This document shows, one piece after another, positions 45,418 through 54,638 of a stretch of 64,000 nucleotides of DNA. Both the position numbers and the translations under genes were made by a program. Location: contig CALUIB010000001.1 of NCBI GenBank assembly GCA_944320595.1, positions 159,248 through 223,247 of the forward strand, written 5' to 3'. The notes below the pieces were generated by a model. It was not told where the DNA came from, made no database searches, and was given only the letters and a program-made list of their open reading frames with translations. How positions within the stretch are numbered: the stretch's first letter is position 1; each line of letters starts with the position of its first letter. This DNA comes from an uncultured Muribaculaceae bacterium. GTDB lineage: Bacteria > Bacteroidota > Bacteroidia > Bacteroidales > Muribaculaceae.

Positions 45418-46332
45418 ATGAAACCAACATTACTTGTATTGGCTGCCGGAATGGGTAGCAGGTATGGCGGCTTGAAGCAATTGGACGGGATAGGCCCAAA
45501 TGGGGAAACTATAATGGACTATTCGATATACGATGCCATACGTGCCGGATTCGGGAAAGTGGTTTTTGTAATAAGACATGACTTTGAAAAGGATTTCAGA
45601 GAAAAAATATTGAGCAAGTATGAAAATCATATCCCTACGGAAGTCGTTTTTCAAGCCATCGACAAGTTGCCCGATGGGTTCAAGCCAAATCCCGAACGCA
45701 CAAAACCATGGGGAACAAACCATGCGGTGTTGATGGGGTGCGAGGCAATTAATGAGCCTTTTGCCGTTATTAATGCCGATGATTTTTACGGGCAAGACAG
45801 CTTTGCGGTGCTTGCAAAAGCGTTATCGGCCATGTCGGGTAAGAAGAATGAGTATTGCATGATAGGTTTCCATGTAGGCAACACGCTTAGCGAGAGCGGA
45901 GAAGTGTCGCGTGGCGTGTGCAATATATCGGCCGATGGTTTCTTGACGACCGTTACCGAAAGGCACCACATAATGCGTCGTGCAAATGGGCGAATTTCAT
46001 ATCTCGATGAAGATGGCTCGGAATGCCAACTTGCCGATGACGCATTGGTGTCGATGAATATGTGGGGATTTACTACCGATTATTTTGAGTATTCAAAAAA
46101 GGAGTTGACCGAGTTCCTTGCCAAGCATGGCAATGATTTGAAGACAGAATTCTACATACCTTCGATGGTTAATAAACTTATAACAGAGAATGTGGCATCG
46201 GTCAAAGTTTTCGGTACTACTTCATCGTGGTTTGGCGTGACATACGCTGCCGACAAGCCTTCGGTGATGGAAAACGTGGCAAAATTGGTTGCCGATGGCA
46301 TATATCCCAACAGATTATTTGATTTTAAATAA
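45418..46332 (+). CDS. Sugar nucleotidyltransferase (NTP_transferase family)
   Basis: Likely transfers a nucleotide to a sugar phosphate. The N-terminal nucleotide site is LAAGMGSRYGGLKQLDGIGPNGE (residues about 7-29), followed by a sugar-binding region (VINADDFYGQDSFAVLAKAL). Homologues in Bacteroidales are found with galE, as here (12 bp apart). I take the ATG at 45418; a GTG two codons earlier is possible. The exact sugar is unknown, and this is not a standard GalU or RfbA by length or motif. Confidence 0.85.
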   Translation: MKPTLLVLAAGMGSRYGGLKQLDGIGPNGETIMDYSIYDAIRAGFGKVVFVIRHDFEKDFREKILSKYENHIPTEVVFQAIDKLPDGFKPNPERTKPWGTNHAVLMGCEAINEPFAVINADDFYGQDSFAVLAKALSAMSGKKNEYCMIGFHVGNTLSESGEVSRGVCNISADGFLTTVTERHHIMRRANGRISYLDEDGSECQLADDALVSMNMWGFTTDYFEYSKKELTEFLAKHGNDLKTEFYIPSMVNKLITENVASVKVFGTTSSWFGVTYAADKPSVMENVAKLVADGIYPNRLFDFK

Positions 46333-46344
46333 AACTATATTATC

Positions 46345-47379
46345 ATGAAAGGTAAAATTTTAGTGACAGGTGGAACCGGGTATATCGGGTCGCACACCGT
46401 TGTTGAACTCCAAAATGCAGGTTATGATGTTGTCATAATCGACAATCTGTCGAACAGCAACATTGAAGTCCTCGATGGAATTGAGAAAATTACCGGGATA
46501 CGTCCTGTATTTGTTAAGGGAGATTGCACCGATTTGGCAACTTTGACTAAATTGTTTGAAGATAATCCTGGCATAAACGGAATTATTAATTTTGCAGCCA
46601 GCAAGGCTGTGGGTGAATCGGTTCAAAAGCCGCTGTTGTATTATTACAACAACCTTACAACTTTGATTAACCTCTTGAAACTGATGCCGCAATTTGGCAC
46701 CAAGGGGATAGTTTTCTCCTCTTCCTGCACTGTATATGGCGAACCCGACAAGAATCCTGTTGACGAAACTGCGCCGATAAAGAAGGCTACGTCGCCATAC
46801 GGCAACACGAAACAGATTTCCGAAGAAATAATCACCGATTACATCACTTCGGGTGCACCTATCAAGAGCATCATTCTTAGGTATTTCAACCCCGTGGGTG
46901 CTCACCCCAGTGCAGAAATCGGAGAATTGCCCAACGGAGTTCCTCAAAACTTGATCCCATATCTGACTCAGACGGCTATTGGCATCCGCAAGGAGTTAAG
47001 CGTGTTTGGTGACGACTACAATACGCCCGACGGCTCGTGCATTCGTGACTTTATCAATGTCGTTGACCTTGCAAAGGCTCACGTTACGGCACTGGCTCGT
47101 ATGCTTGAAGACAAGAGCGACGAAAAACTCGAGATATTCAACCTTGGCACGGGCGTAGGATTGTCGGTACTTGAACTTATCAGCTCGTTTGAACGTGCTA
47201 CGGGTGTCAAAGTGCCGCACAAAATCGTTGGCCGCCGTAGTGGTGACATCGAGAAGGTTTGGGCCGACCCGAAGAAGGCCAATGAAGTGCTTGGCTGGAA
47301 AGCCACAACTTCAATTGACGACACTATGCGCTCGGCATGGAACTGGCAATTGAAATTGCGTGAAAGAGGTATCATGTGA
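46345..47379 (+). CDS. galE: UDP-glucose 4-epimerase
   Basis: Interconverts UDP-glucose and UDP-galactose with bound NAD. The Rossmann motif GGTGYIGSHTV starts the protein, and FSSSCTVYGEP and the catalytic YGNTK (Tyr-x3-Lys) follow. LRYFNPVGAHPS is the substrate loop and GVPQNLIPYLTQTA the helix after it. Length 344 matches. It follows the nucleotidyltransferase by 12 bp, so they act together in nucleotide-sugar supply. A terminator lies 20 bp after its stop. Confidence 0.95.
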   Translation: MKGKILVTGGTGYIGSHTVVELQNAGYDVVIIDNLSNSNIEVLDGIEKITGIRPVFVKGDCTDLATLTKLFEDNPGINGIINFAASKAVGESVQKPLLYYYNNLTTLINLLKLMPQFGTKGIVFSSSCTVYGEPDKNPVDETAPIKKATSPYGNTKQISEEIITDYITSGAPIKSIILRYFNPVGAHPSAEIGELPNGVPQNLIPYLTQTAIGIRKELSVFGDDYNTPDGSCIRDFINVVDLAKAHVTALARMLEDKSDEKLEIFNLGTGVGLSVLELISSFERATGVKVPHKIVGRRSGDIEKVWADPKKANEVLGWKATTSIDDTMRSAWNWQLKLRERGIM

Positions 47380-47399
47380 TTTTGTCTAAACACATATAG

Positions 47400-47442
47400 A
47401 ATGGCGCACATTCGAAATGCACTCCGAGTGTGTGCCATTTTT
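47400..47442 (+). terminator. Terminator of galE
   Basis: A 15-bp stem (47400-47414 with 47425-47439, two G-T wobbles), 10-nt loop and five T. A frame for the next gene is open back through this hairpin, which argues for the start codon at 47453 rather than 47417. Confidence 0.83.
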
Positions 47443-47452
47443 CTGCTTGATT

Positions 47453-48475
47453 ATGCTTTTCGCACGATTTTGTTTTAGCTTGATTGCGATGCTGCTGTGC
47501 TACGCCCACGGCGTATATGCACAGTCGTGGCGTCCCGATATATTGGGAGGAAATTACGAACAAAAGGAGATATTGCTGCCCGACGATTATTCTGGCAAGG
47601 TTAAAGCTGTTGCTGTGAGGCAAAAGTCGTCGATTGCCAGCGACAAGGCTGTGCTTTATGTGCATGGCTACAATGATTATTTTTTCCAATACGAGCTTGG
47701 TAACAATTTTGCCAATAATGGATATAATTTCTATGCCGTGGATTTGCGCAAATATGGACGTTCATTGATGGTGGGGCAGACTCCATTTGAAGTGCGTGAC
47801 ATAAAGGAATATTTCGAAGACATAAATGCCGTATTGGATATAATATTGAGTGAAGGAAATAAATCGGTTGTATTGATGGGGCATTCTACTGGCGGCTTGA
47901 TTGCGTCGTATTACCTTGCCGTGGAAGACACACGAAAATATCCAATAACTGCGTTGATATTGAACAGCCCGTTTTTAGACATGAACCTTGATGCAGTGAC
48001 CGAAGATTTTGTGTTGCCTGTGGTAAGTTTGTGTGGTGCCATATTCCCCAGTGTTACAATAAGCCAAGGAGGAGGAAACCAGTATGCACGTACTTTGTTG
48101 AAGAAATATGGCGGCGAATGGGATTACAACACTCAATGGAAATTTGAATGGCCGCAATCGGTTTCCTTTGGGTGGCTGGCGGCTATAACCCGAGCCCAGG
48201 ATATTTTGCATCAGGGGGCTGATATTGCCGTGCCTATTTTATTGCTGCATTCCGATAAGAGTGCCATTGAAGGAACGGCGACAGACGAAGAAGCCAGCAA
48301 TGCCGACATTGTGCTTGATGTCGCAGAAATTTCATGTTACGGGCGGCGAATAGGAGATGATGTAACCGAGTATGTAGTAAAAAATGGAATGCACGACTTG
48401 TTCTTGTCGCGCATTCCCGTTAGATATTCGTTATATTCGCACGTGTTCGAGTGGCTGAGGGAGCGTAGTTTATGA
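47453..48475 (+). CDS. Exported alpha/beta hydrolase (serine aminopeptidase/lipase-like)
   Basis: Signal peptide (about residues 1-22, MLFARFCFSLIAMLLCYAHG), then an alpha/beta hydrolase fold. The nucleophile elbow is MGHSTGGLIASYYL (Ser near 145), the strand before it has VLYVHGYNDYFFQYELG, and the catalytic acid and His lie near LLLHSDKS and NGMHDLFLSR. It resembles monoacylglycerol-lipase-like S33 proteins, but the substrate is unknown. I set the start at ATG 47453, after the galE terminator. It is the last gene before a convergent lipoprotein gene. Confidence 0.82.
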   Translation: MLFARFCFSLIAMLLCYAHGVYAQSWRPDILGGNYEQKEILLPDDYSGKVKAVAVRQKSSIASDKAVLYVHGYNDYFFQYELGNNFANNGYNFYAVDLRKYGRSLMVGQTPFEVRDIKEYFEDINAVLDIILSEGNKSVVLMGHSTGGLIASYYLAVEDTRKYPITALILNSPFLDMNLDAVTEDFVLPVVSLCGAIFPSVTISQGGGNQYARTLLKKYGGEWDYNTQWKFEWPQSVSFGWLAAITRAQDILHQGADIAVPILLLHSDKSAIEGTATDEEASNADIVLDVAEISCYGRRIGDDVTEYVVKNGMHDLFLSRIPVRYSLYSHVFEWLRERSL

Positions 48476-48476
48476 A

Positions 48477-49328
48477 TTAGTGCGGCATGGTTTGTTCAAT
48501 TTGTTTCTTTGCAACTTCAAGCCGTTTCCCATAATAAAGCTTTTCACCCTCGGCTTTCAGCCCGGTTTGTATGGCAACTGAATAGATATATGATTGGGAT
48601 ATGGCCTCTTTGAGCGATGCTGGCAAAGGGATGCGGTATGTGCTTTTGCCGACAAACTCCAGCTGGAGTTGCCCGGTGGCGTTGTCGGCAATGAATTTGC
48701 AAAACTCGTTGCATTGGTCGGCATGGAATGTCACCATTTCATTGCTTACGCCATCGGTAGTAAAGCGGTAATTTTGGGCATCGTCGTATGGAACTGATGC
48801 GGTTTCGGCAGAACGGCCATCGGCTGCAGTCACGCGTAACGATGTGTGCTTTATTGCCCGGCCATGCAGCAGTGATACAAGATAAATGTTGCCATTGTCA
48901 TCGACACGTGGTTCAAGCCCTGTGCGGTTGATAAGTGGATTGTTCTTTAAAGTCTTGTAGATGCGGTAATTTTCCACGAGGTTGGGATTCTTTACAACCA
49001 CAAAATCTTTCGCAATTTTCTTTACGATAGGGGCATTGGCGGCAATAACACTGTCGGCTTGTGCTATGCCAGCAATGCTTATTTGCTCCTGTGCCTGCGC
49101 CATAAGGTGGATGCCTTGCCTTATTACATCGGTCTCGGCAGGATACCGTTTATATAGCGTGTCGAGTACCGACAATGTGCTGTCATACAAATGTGTGTCG
49201 TATAGTGCTTTTGCATCTTCGTATAGTGCCATTGCTTCGGCTTCTTTTCCGTTGTTGCACGATGACAGTGCGCCGGCAAGAAGTGTGGCGCACAAAATGG
49301 CAGTCGGCTTAATTGCTACGTTGAACAT
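48477..49328 (-). CDS. Lipoprotein of unknown function
   Basis: A 283-residue lipoprotein with a lipobox-like LSSC (Cys24). The first mature part (about 30-110) is helical and looks TPR-like (ALYEDAKALYDTHLYDSTLSVLDTLYKRYP). The rest (about 115-283) is beta-rich. It has no motif that I recognise. Its start overlaps the end of the RSH gene by 20 bp, so it is probably translated from the same transcript. The link to alarmone function is not shown. Confidence 0.65.
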   Translation of the reverse strand: MFNVAIKPTAILCATLLAGALSSCNNGKEAEAMALYEDAKALYDTHLYDSTLSVLDTLYKRYPAETDVIRQGIHLMAQAQEQISIAGIAQADSVIAANAPIVKKIAKDFVVVKNPNLVENYRIYKTLKNNPLINRTGLEPRVDDNGNIYLVSLLHGRAIKHTSLRVTAADGRSAETASVPYDDAQNYRFTTDGVSNEMVTFHADQCNEFCKFIADNATGQLQLEFVGKSTYRIPLPASLKEAISQSYIYSVAIQTGLKAEGEKLYYGKRLEVAKKQIEQTMPH

Positions 49329-51510
49329 CTTTTACTCCTTTTATTGTTTTGATTTTTTTCATTAACTCATTCAGCGATTTTGTGTCATTGACACCTATTA
49401 CAAGGTAGCCGCGGAATATCCCGTCGTTAGAATCGATTGATATGCTTCGCAGCGAAGTGTCCTTCTCTTTATTTATAAGAGATGTGATATTAGTTACAAT
49501 TCCAATATCGTCTTGGCCGACGATGCGTAATGTAACTGCAAATTGTTGCCCTAATTTGCCCGACCATGCGGCGTTGATGCAGCGGTAAGGGTATTTCTGC
49601 ATCAAGTGTTGTATATTCTTGCAATCGGCACGGTGTATCTTGATAGCTCCGTCCGAAGATGTAAACCCCATGATTCTGTCACCTATGATGGGATTACAGC
49701 ATTTCGATAGCCGATAGTTGATGCCGCGAATGTTGTCTCCGATTATAAGTACGTCTTGCGAATCGGCGTGTTCATCGCTGTCGGGTTGTTGCAGTGTGAA
49801 GTTCCCTGCCGATTCTGGCGTACTTTGTTGGTCGGCAGGTTCGGCAATTCCTATGTAAGTGTTTATAACGTCGTTCACATCGAGCCGGTCGGCAAGAGCC
49901 ACATAAAAGTCGGTAGCAGTCTTGTACCCGAGCTTTTTTATCGTCTTAGTCAGAACCGATTCGTCGATTTCTATCTTGCGGTTTTTGAAACGGCGCTGTA
50001 GCAATTCTTTCCCGAAGACAACGCTTTTTGATGTTTGTTCATTGAGCGACTGGCGTATTTTGTTGCGGGCCTTGTTTGTGACCACTATATTGAGCCAGTT
50101 GGAGTTAGGGGCTTGTGATGAAGATGTGAGTATCTCTATCGTATCGCCGCTTTTTATTTTGTAGGTTATTTTCTTGTTACGCCCGTTCACTTTGCCGCCG
50201 GTGCAAGTGCAGCCGATGTTGGAATGTATCGCGAATGCAAAATCGAGCAATGTGGCACCGGCAGGTAGACGGAACAGGTCGCCCTTGGGCGTGAAGGCGA
50301 ATACCTCGTCGTTGTAAATGTCCATTTTCACGTCGCGCATAAGCTCGGTGGGGGTATTGCTTGTTTCGAGAATATCGCGAATGTTATTCATCCAGTTATC
50401 GATATTCCCTTCGCTTTTAATCCCCTTGTACTTCCAGTGGGCGGCAAGTCCGCGTTCGGCCACCTCGTCCATGCGTTTCGTGCGTATCTGCACTTCTACC
50501 CATTTCGATTGCGGTCCATACACGGTGATGTGCAGCGATTCATACCCGTTCGACTTGGGGTTGGAAATCCAGTCCTTCAGCCGGGCCGTGTTGGCGGTGT
50601 ACATATCCGTGACGATGGAATATGCAAGCCAGCAGTCGGCTTTCTCGTTCTTTACGGGAGAGTCGATGATTATGCGAATGGCAAACAAGTCGTATATGTC
50701 GTCCACGTCGGCGTGCTGCTTTTTCATCTTGTTCCATATCGAGCTTATCGACTTTGTGCGCCCCTTTATTTCATAGTTGAGGTGCGTATTGTCGAGTGCT
50801 TTTCTCAATGGGGCGATGAAGTTGTGGATGTATTCTTCGCGCTTGGCCTTCGTCTCGTTGAGTTTGTGGGCTATTTGGGTGTATGTGTCACGGTCGATGT
50901 ATTTGAGCGACAGGTCTTCAAGCTCCGACTTGATTTTGTACAATCCAAGCCTGTGTGCCAGTGGGGCGTACAAGTATTTGGCTTCGGTGGAAATGTCGCG
51001 GACAAATTTCTCGTCGGGGTGGTGGTTTATCATTCGCATCATGCCGAGCCGGTCAACTATCATGATTAGTATCACCCTTATATCTTGGGCAAAAGTCAGC
51101 AGTAGCTTGTGGAAGTCTTCGCTTTCCACTGCGGCTTGGCTTTTGTATAGCGATGATATTTTTATCAATCCCGAAACCAACTTTACCGTGTCGTCTCCGA
51201 ATTTGTTTTGTATTTCATCGGCAGTAGCCGCCCCGTTGTGGCATAGCATACACACCATGACGGCAATAATCATGTTACGGTCGGCATGGATGTTTTCGGC
51301 AAGCAATGTGGCAGTGTTGAGTGCGCGGATGGTGGGATTGATTCCATATTTGTCCCTGTCGAAACGGTTGTCGGTTATGCCGTTGCGGATAATTTCATAC
51401 ACATTGCGCACATCGTCATGCGACAAGGTGCCACTCGACATTCTAATCAAATTCTTGCACAGTCTTAATGCAAGGATTCGTTCGTCTTGGTTGAAATAAT
51501 TTCCGGTCAT
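49309..51510 (-). CDS. RSH-type (p)ppGpp synthetase with degenerate hydrolase domain
   Basis: Long RelA/SpoT-homologue (733 residues). The synthetase looks intact: GRTKSISSIWNKMKK (250-264), DIYDLFAIRI (271-280), NGYESLHITVYGP (321-333) and WVEVQIRT (337-344). TGS (AFTPKGDLFRLPAGATLLDFAF) and C-terminal ACT domains follow. The N-terminal hydrolase fold has lost its metal-site signatures: His of HPxxVA is Asn58, the HD pair is His91-Asn92, and the later HN in DRLHNM reads Gly-Met. It is probably synthetase-only; a second RSH elsewhere would handle breakdown. I use the ATG at 51510; an upstream frame adds 23 hydrophobic residues. Confidence 0.88.
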   Translation of the reverse strand: MTGNYFNQDERILALRLCKNLIRMSSGTLSHDDVRNVYEIIRNGITDNRFDRDKYGINPTIRALNTATLLAENIHADRNMIIAVMVCMLCHNGAATADEIQNKFGDDTVKLVSGLIKISSLYKSQAAVESEDFHKLLLTFAQDIRVILIMIVDRLGMMRMINHHPDEKFVRDISTEAKYLYAPLAHRLGLYKIKSELEDLSLKYIDRDTYTQIAHKLNETKAKREEYIHNFIAPLRKALDNTHLNYEIKGRTKSISSIWNKMKKQHADVDDIYDLFAIRIIIDSPVKNEKADCWLAYSIVTDMYTANTARLKDWISNPKSNGYESLHITVYGPQSKWVEVQIRTKRMDEVAERGLAAHWKYKGIKSEGNIDNWMNNIRDILETSNTPTELMRDVKMDIYNDEVFAFTPKGDLFRLPAGATLLDFAFAIHSNIGCTCTGGKVNGRNKKITYKIKSGDTIEILTSSSQAPNSNWLNIVVTNKARNKIRQSLNEQTSKSVVFGKELLQRRFKNRKIEIDESVLTKTIKKLGYKTATDFYVALADRLDVNDVINTYIGIAEPADQQSTPESAGNFTLQQPDSDEHADSQDVLIIGDNIRGINYRLSKCCNPIIGDRIMGFTSSDGAIKIHRADCKNIQHLMQKYPYRCINAAWSGKLGQQFAVTLRIVGQDDIGIVTNITSLINKEKDTSLRSISIDSNDGIFRGYLVIGVNDTKSLNELMKKIKTIKGVKDVQRSN

Positions 51511-51664
51511 TGTCAATCTTTGTAAGAAATATTGCACGAATATAGGAAAAACAAACAATAATGTTGCACATATCGGCAAAAATTATCATAAAGCATTTAT
51601 AGACCGGTAAAGTCCTTGTTGAGTTAATAGGTAGAAATATAGTGGTTGTTCTGTGGATTTTTCG

Positions 51665-51672
51665 TAAGTTTG
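51665..51672 (+). promoter_or_regulatory. -7 promoter element of the DUF2461 gene
   Basis: TAAGTTTG, 25 bp before the ATG. The nearest TTG is only 16 nt upstream, so this is weak. Confidence 0.45.
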
Positions 51673-51697
51673 TGTGTAGAATAATCATTAAAAAGGT

Positions 51698-52366
51698 ATG
51701 CAAGATAAAAATTATATGGGCCGGTTATTTGATTTCTTGAATAAGCTGGCCATAAATAATAATCGCGAGTGGTTCCATCATAATAAAGGAGAATTTGATG
51801 AACTGAGAGCTTTGTGGATAAACGACATTCAGAGACTTATAAGCCTAATGTCGAAGTATGACGATACGCTAAATGGCGTAGATGCCAAGGATTGCGTGTA
51901 TCGCATATACAGGGACATTCGTTTCAGCCCCAACAAGTTACCATATAAGACATACTTCTCGGCTGTAATCGCACAAGGTGGCCGCAAGACGCTGAAGGGC
52001 TGTTGCTATTTGCACGTGCAGCCTGGCGAGAGTGGTTTGCACGGAGGAATTTGGTGCCCCGAGATGCCGCTGCTCACGCGGCTGCGGCATGAGGTGGAAG
52101 ACAACATCGATGAATTCATGACAATAATCAACGATGTTGGTTTTAAGGAACGATACCGTTTGGTGGGTGACAGCCTCAAGTCTATGCCGAAGGGTTTTGA
52201 CAAGAACAGCCCATACGGCGAATATATAAAGAAGAAAGAATATCTCGTGTCGATGCCCGTGCGCGATGATTATTTTCTTGACGAAAACTGGGTGGAACGA
52301 GTGGCTAATGATTTCAAGTTTATCAAGCCCTTCAACGACTTCTTGAATTATGTATTTGAGATGTAG
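51698..52366 (+). CDS. DUF2461 family protein
   Basis: Soluble 222-residue protein of the DUF2461 (TIGR02453) family. The characteristic features are the N-terminal FDFLNKLAINNNREWFHHNKGEFDEL, RIYRDIRFSPNKLPYKTYFSAVI in the middle, and the following HVQPGESGLHGGIW. Function is unknown in the family. It stands alone, with a divergent RSH gene upstream and the kor operon downstream. Confidence 0.88.
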   Translation: MQDKNYMGRLFDFLNKLAINNNREWFHHNKGEFDELRALWINDIQRLISLMSKYDDTLNGVDAKDCVYRIYRDIRFSPNKLPYKTYFSAVIAQGGRKTLKGCCYLHVQPGESGLHGGIWCPEMPLLTRLRHEVEDNIDEFMTIINDVGFKERYRLVGDSLKSMPKGFDKNSPYGEYIKKKEYLVSMPVRDDYFLDENWVERVANDFKFIKPFNDFLNYVFEM

Positions 52367-52431
52367 CAGGTTGTGAATATTGGCACAAAGTGACAAAAAG
52401 TGCGCAAAAGGTTAATCTTTTGTTAATCAAC

Positions 52432-52461
52432 TTGTGAAGCCCGAATTATTTTTTAAATTTG
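52432..52461 (+). promoter_or_regulatory. Promoter of the korDABC operon
   Basis: TTG at 52432-52434, a 19-nt spacer and TAAATTTG at 52454-52461. The ATG of the ferredoxin-like gene is 27 bp downstream. Confidence 0.75.
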
Positions 52462-52487
52462 TAATTGTATAAAAAGTTTATAATACT

Positions 52488-52718
52488 ATGGCAAAGATAA
52501 GAGGAGCAGTGACAGTGAATACCGAGCGGTGCAAGGGCTGCAACCTGTGTGTTGTGGCTTGCCCGGCAAAGGTCTTGTCGTTACAACCTAAGGAAGTGAA
52601 TAATCGTGGCTACCATTTTGCTTATATGAGCGACCCTGACAAATGCGTAGGGTGTAGCAGTTGTGCATTGGTGTGCCCTGATGCTTGCATAGAGGTTTAC
52701 AGGGTCAAGGTTGATTAA
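52488..52718 (+). CDS. korD: 4Fe-4S ferredoxin-like subunit of 2-oxoacid oxidoreductase (delta)
   Basis: Small (76 residues) electron-transfer subunit. Two clusters are bound by CKGCNLCVVACP (residues about 17-28) and CVGCSSCALVCP (about 55-66), both full CxxCxxCxxxCP motifs. It is the first gene of the operon korD-A-B-C and passes electrons from the TPP site to ferredoxin. The gene name follows its place in the operon. Confidence 0.9.
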   Translation: MAKIRGAVTVNTERCKGCNLCVVACPAKVLSLQPKEVNNRGYHFAYMSDPDKCVGCSSCALVCPDACIEVYRVKVD

Positions 52719-52759
52719 GTAATAACATTCAGGAAATAAAAGCTTACACATTTTAAGAT

Positions 52760-53845
52760 ATGGAAGAAGTAAGATTGATGAAAGGAAATGAAGCCTTGGC
52801 CCATGCGGCAATACGCTATGGTGCCGACGGCTATTTCGGATATCCGATAACACCGCAGTCGGAGGTGCTTGAGGTGCTTGAAGAACAACGTCCGTGGGAA
52901 ACCACGGGGATGGTTGTCTTGCAGGCCGAGAGCGAGTTGGCTGCAATAAATATGGTATATGGTGGTGCTGCATGTGGCAAGGTGGTTTTCACATCGTCAT
53001 CAAGCCCCGGCATAAGCCTTATGCAAGAGGGTATTTCCTATATAGCCGCAAGCGAAGTGCCGGCCTTGATAGTGAATGTGATGCGAGGAGGCCCAGGGCT
53101 TGGCACGATACACCCATCGCAGGCCGACTATTTTCAGGCTGTGAAAGGTGGGGGACATGGCGACTATCACTTGATAGTGCTCGCACCGAGCAGTGTGCAA
53201 GAGATGTGCGACTTTATGTGGCTTGGATGGGACTTGGCATTCAAGTACCGCACTCCTGCCATGCTGCTTGCCGACGGCCTTGTGGGGCAAATGATGGAAA
53301 AAGTGGTATTGCCCGAACCACGTAAGCGTCGCACCGAGGAACAGGTGCGGGAACAGTGTCCATGGGCTATAACTGGCAGGAAAGGGATGCGCCCACGCAA
53401 TGTGGTCACCTCGCTTGAACTTGTGGACGAGATAATGGAGCAAAATAATTTACGATTCCAACGCACGTATCGTGAAATAGAAAAAAACGAAGTGCGTTAT
53501 GAAACAATAAATACCGAGGATTGCGATTATCTGTTCGTGGCTTTTGGCAGTATGGCTAGAATATGCCAGAAGGTGATGGAAATAGCGCAAGAAGAAGGAA
53601 TTAAGATAGGGTTGCTGCGCCCGATTACGTTATGGCCATTCCCGTCGGCACAAATAAAGGAAGCTGCAAAGAACGTGAAAGGCATCATGGTGGTTGAATT
53701 GTCGGCCGGCCAGATGATCGAGGACGTGAAACTTGCAGTGGAGTGCAATGTCGATGTGAAGCATTATGGAAGGCTTGGCGGCATAGTTCCGACACCCGAG
53801 GAGGTGCTTGATGCATTGAAAGAGCAGTTCGCAATCGGCAAATAA
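52760..53845 (+). CDS. korA: 2-oxoacid:ferredoxin oxidoreductase alpha subunit (KorA/VorB type)
   Basis: Part of the coenzyme A-dependent oxidation of 2-oxoacids with ferredoxin. It has the pyrimidine-binding half: RLMKGNEALAHAAIRYGADGYFGYPITPQSEVLEVL at the start and KVVFTSSSSPGISLMQEGISYIAASEVPALIVNVMRGGP in the middle. The C-terminal transketolase-type domain follows (about 255-355). Length 361. The substrate could be 2-oxoglutarate or branched-chain 2-oxoacids; sequence alone does not decide. Confidence 0.9.
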   Translation: MEEVRLMKGNEALAHAAIRYGADGYFGYPITPQSEVLEVLEEQRPWETTGMVVLQAESELAAINMVYGGAACGKVVFTSSSSPGISLMQEGISYIAASEVPALIVNVMRGGPGLGTIHPSQADYFQAVKGGGHGDYHLIVLAPSSVQEMCDFMWLGWDLAFKYRTPAMLLADGLVGQMMEKVVLPEPRKRRTEEQVREQCPWAITGRKGMRPRNVVTSLELVDEIMEQNNLRFQRTYREIEKNEVRYETINTEDCDYLFVAFGSMARICQKVMEIAQEEGIKIGLLRPITLWPFPSAQIKEAAKNVKGIMVVELSAGQMIEDVKLAVECNVDVKHYGRLGGIVPTPEEVLDALKEQFAIGK

Positions 53846-53867
53846 AATATCGTGGAGGGAATGTAAT

Positions 53868-54629
53868 ATGGATATTCAAGATATAATAAAACCCGAGAAC
53901 AGAGTTTACAAGAAGCCAAAACTTCTTAACGACACCCATATGCACTATTGCCCGGGGTGTAGCCACGGTGTGGTGCATAAGCTGGTAGCCGAAGTGATAG
54001 AAGAAATGGGGGCGGCAGAGTATGCAATTGGTGTTGCCCCGGTGGGTTGTGCAGTGTTTGCCTACAACTACATAGATGTAGATTGGATTGAGGCCCCACA
54101 TGGCCGCGCTCCTGCGCTCGCCACGGCAGCCAAGCGTCTGCAGCCCGACAAACTCGTATTTACATATCAGGGCGACGGCGACATGGCTGCAATAGGCACG
54201 GCTGAATCGCTTCATGCTGCAAATCGTGGTGAAAATATAGCAATGATTTTCATCAACAATGCGATTTACGGAATGACTGGCGGCCAAATGGCTCCCACAA
54301 CATTGCTCGGCATGAAAACTTCCACCACGCCATACGGTCGCCGGGCCGACCTCAATGGTTATCCTCTTGCAATAACGGGGTTAATGGCACAGCTCGATGG
54401 CACATGCTACGTGACGAGACAAAGCGTCGAAACACCTGCTGCCGTGCGCAAGGCAAAGGCTGCCATACGCAAAGCTTTCGAGAACAGCCTTCAGGGCAAA
54501 GGAACATCGGTGATAGAAATTGTGAGCACTTGCAATTCGGGCTGGAAAATGTCGCCTGCCGATGCCAACAAGTGGATGGAGGAGAATATGTTTAAGAAAT
54601 ATCCCATTGGAGACTTAAAAAACGAATAA
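53868..54629 (+). CDS. korB: 2-oxoacid:ferredoxin oxidoreductase beta subunit (TPP-binding)
   Basis: Binds thiamine pyrophosphate and magnesium. The conserved cysteine region is MHYCPGCSHGVVHKL (about residues 25-39), and the TPP motif is GDGDMAAIGTAESLHAANRGENIAMIFINNAIYGMTGGQ (GDG to NN). Length 253. It lies 22 bp after the alpha gene and 9 bp before the gamma gene, so the four genes are one transcript. Confidence 0.93.
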   Translation: MDIQDIIKPENRVYKKPKLLNDTHMHYCPGCSHGVVHKLVAEVIEEMGAAEYAIGVAPVGCAVFAYNYIDVDWIEAPHGRAPALATAAKRLQPDKLVFTYQGDGDMAAIGTAESLHAANRGENIAMIFINNAIYGMTGGQMAPTTLLGMKTSTTPYGRRADLNGYPLAITGLMAQLDGTCYVTRQSVETPAAVRKAKAAIRKAFENSLQGKGTSVIEIVSTCNSGWKMSPADANKWMEENMFKKYPIGDLKNE

Positions 54630-54638
54630 CAAGAAATC

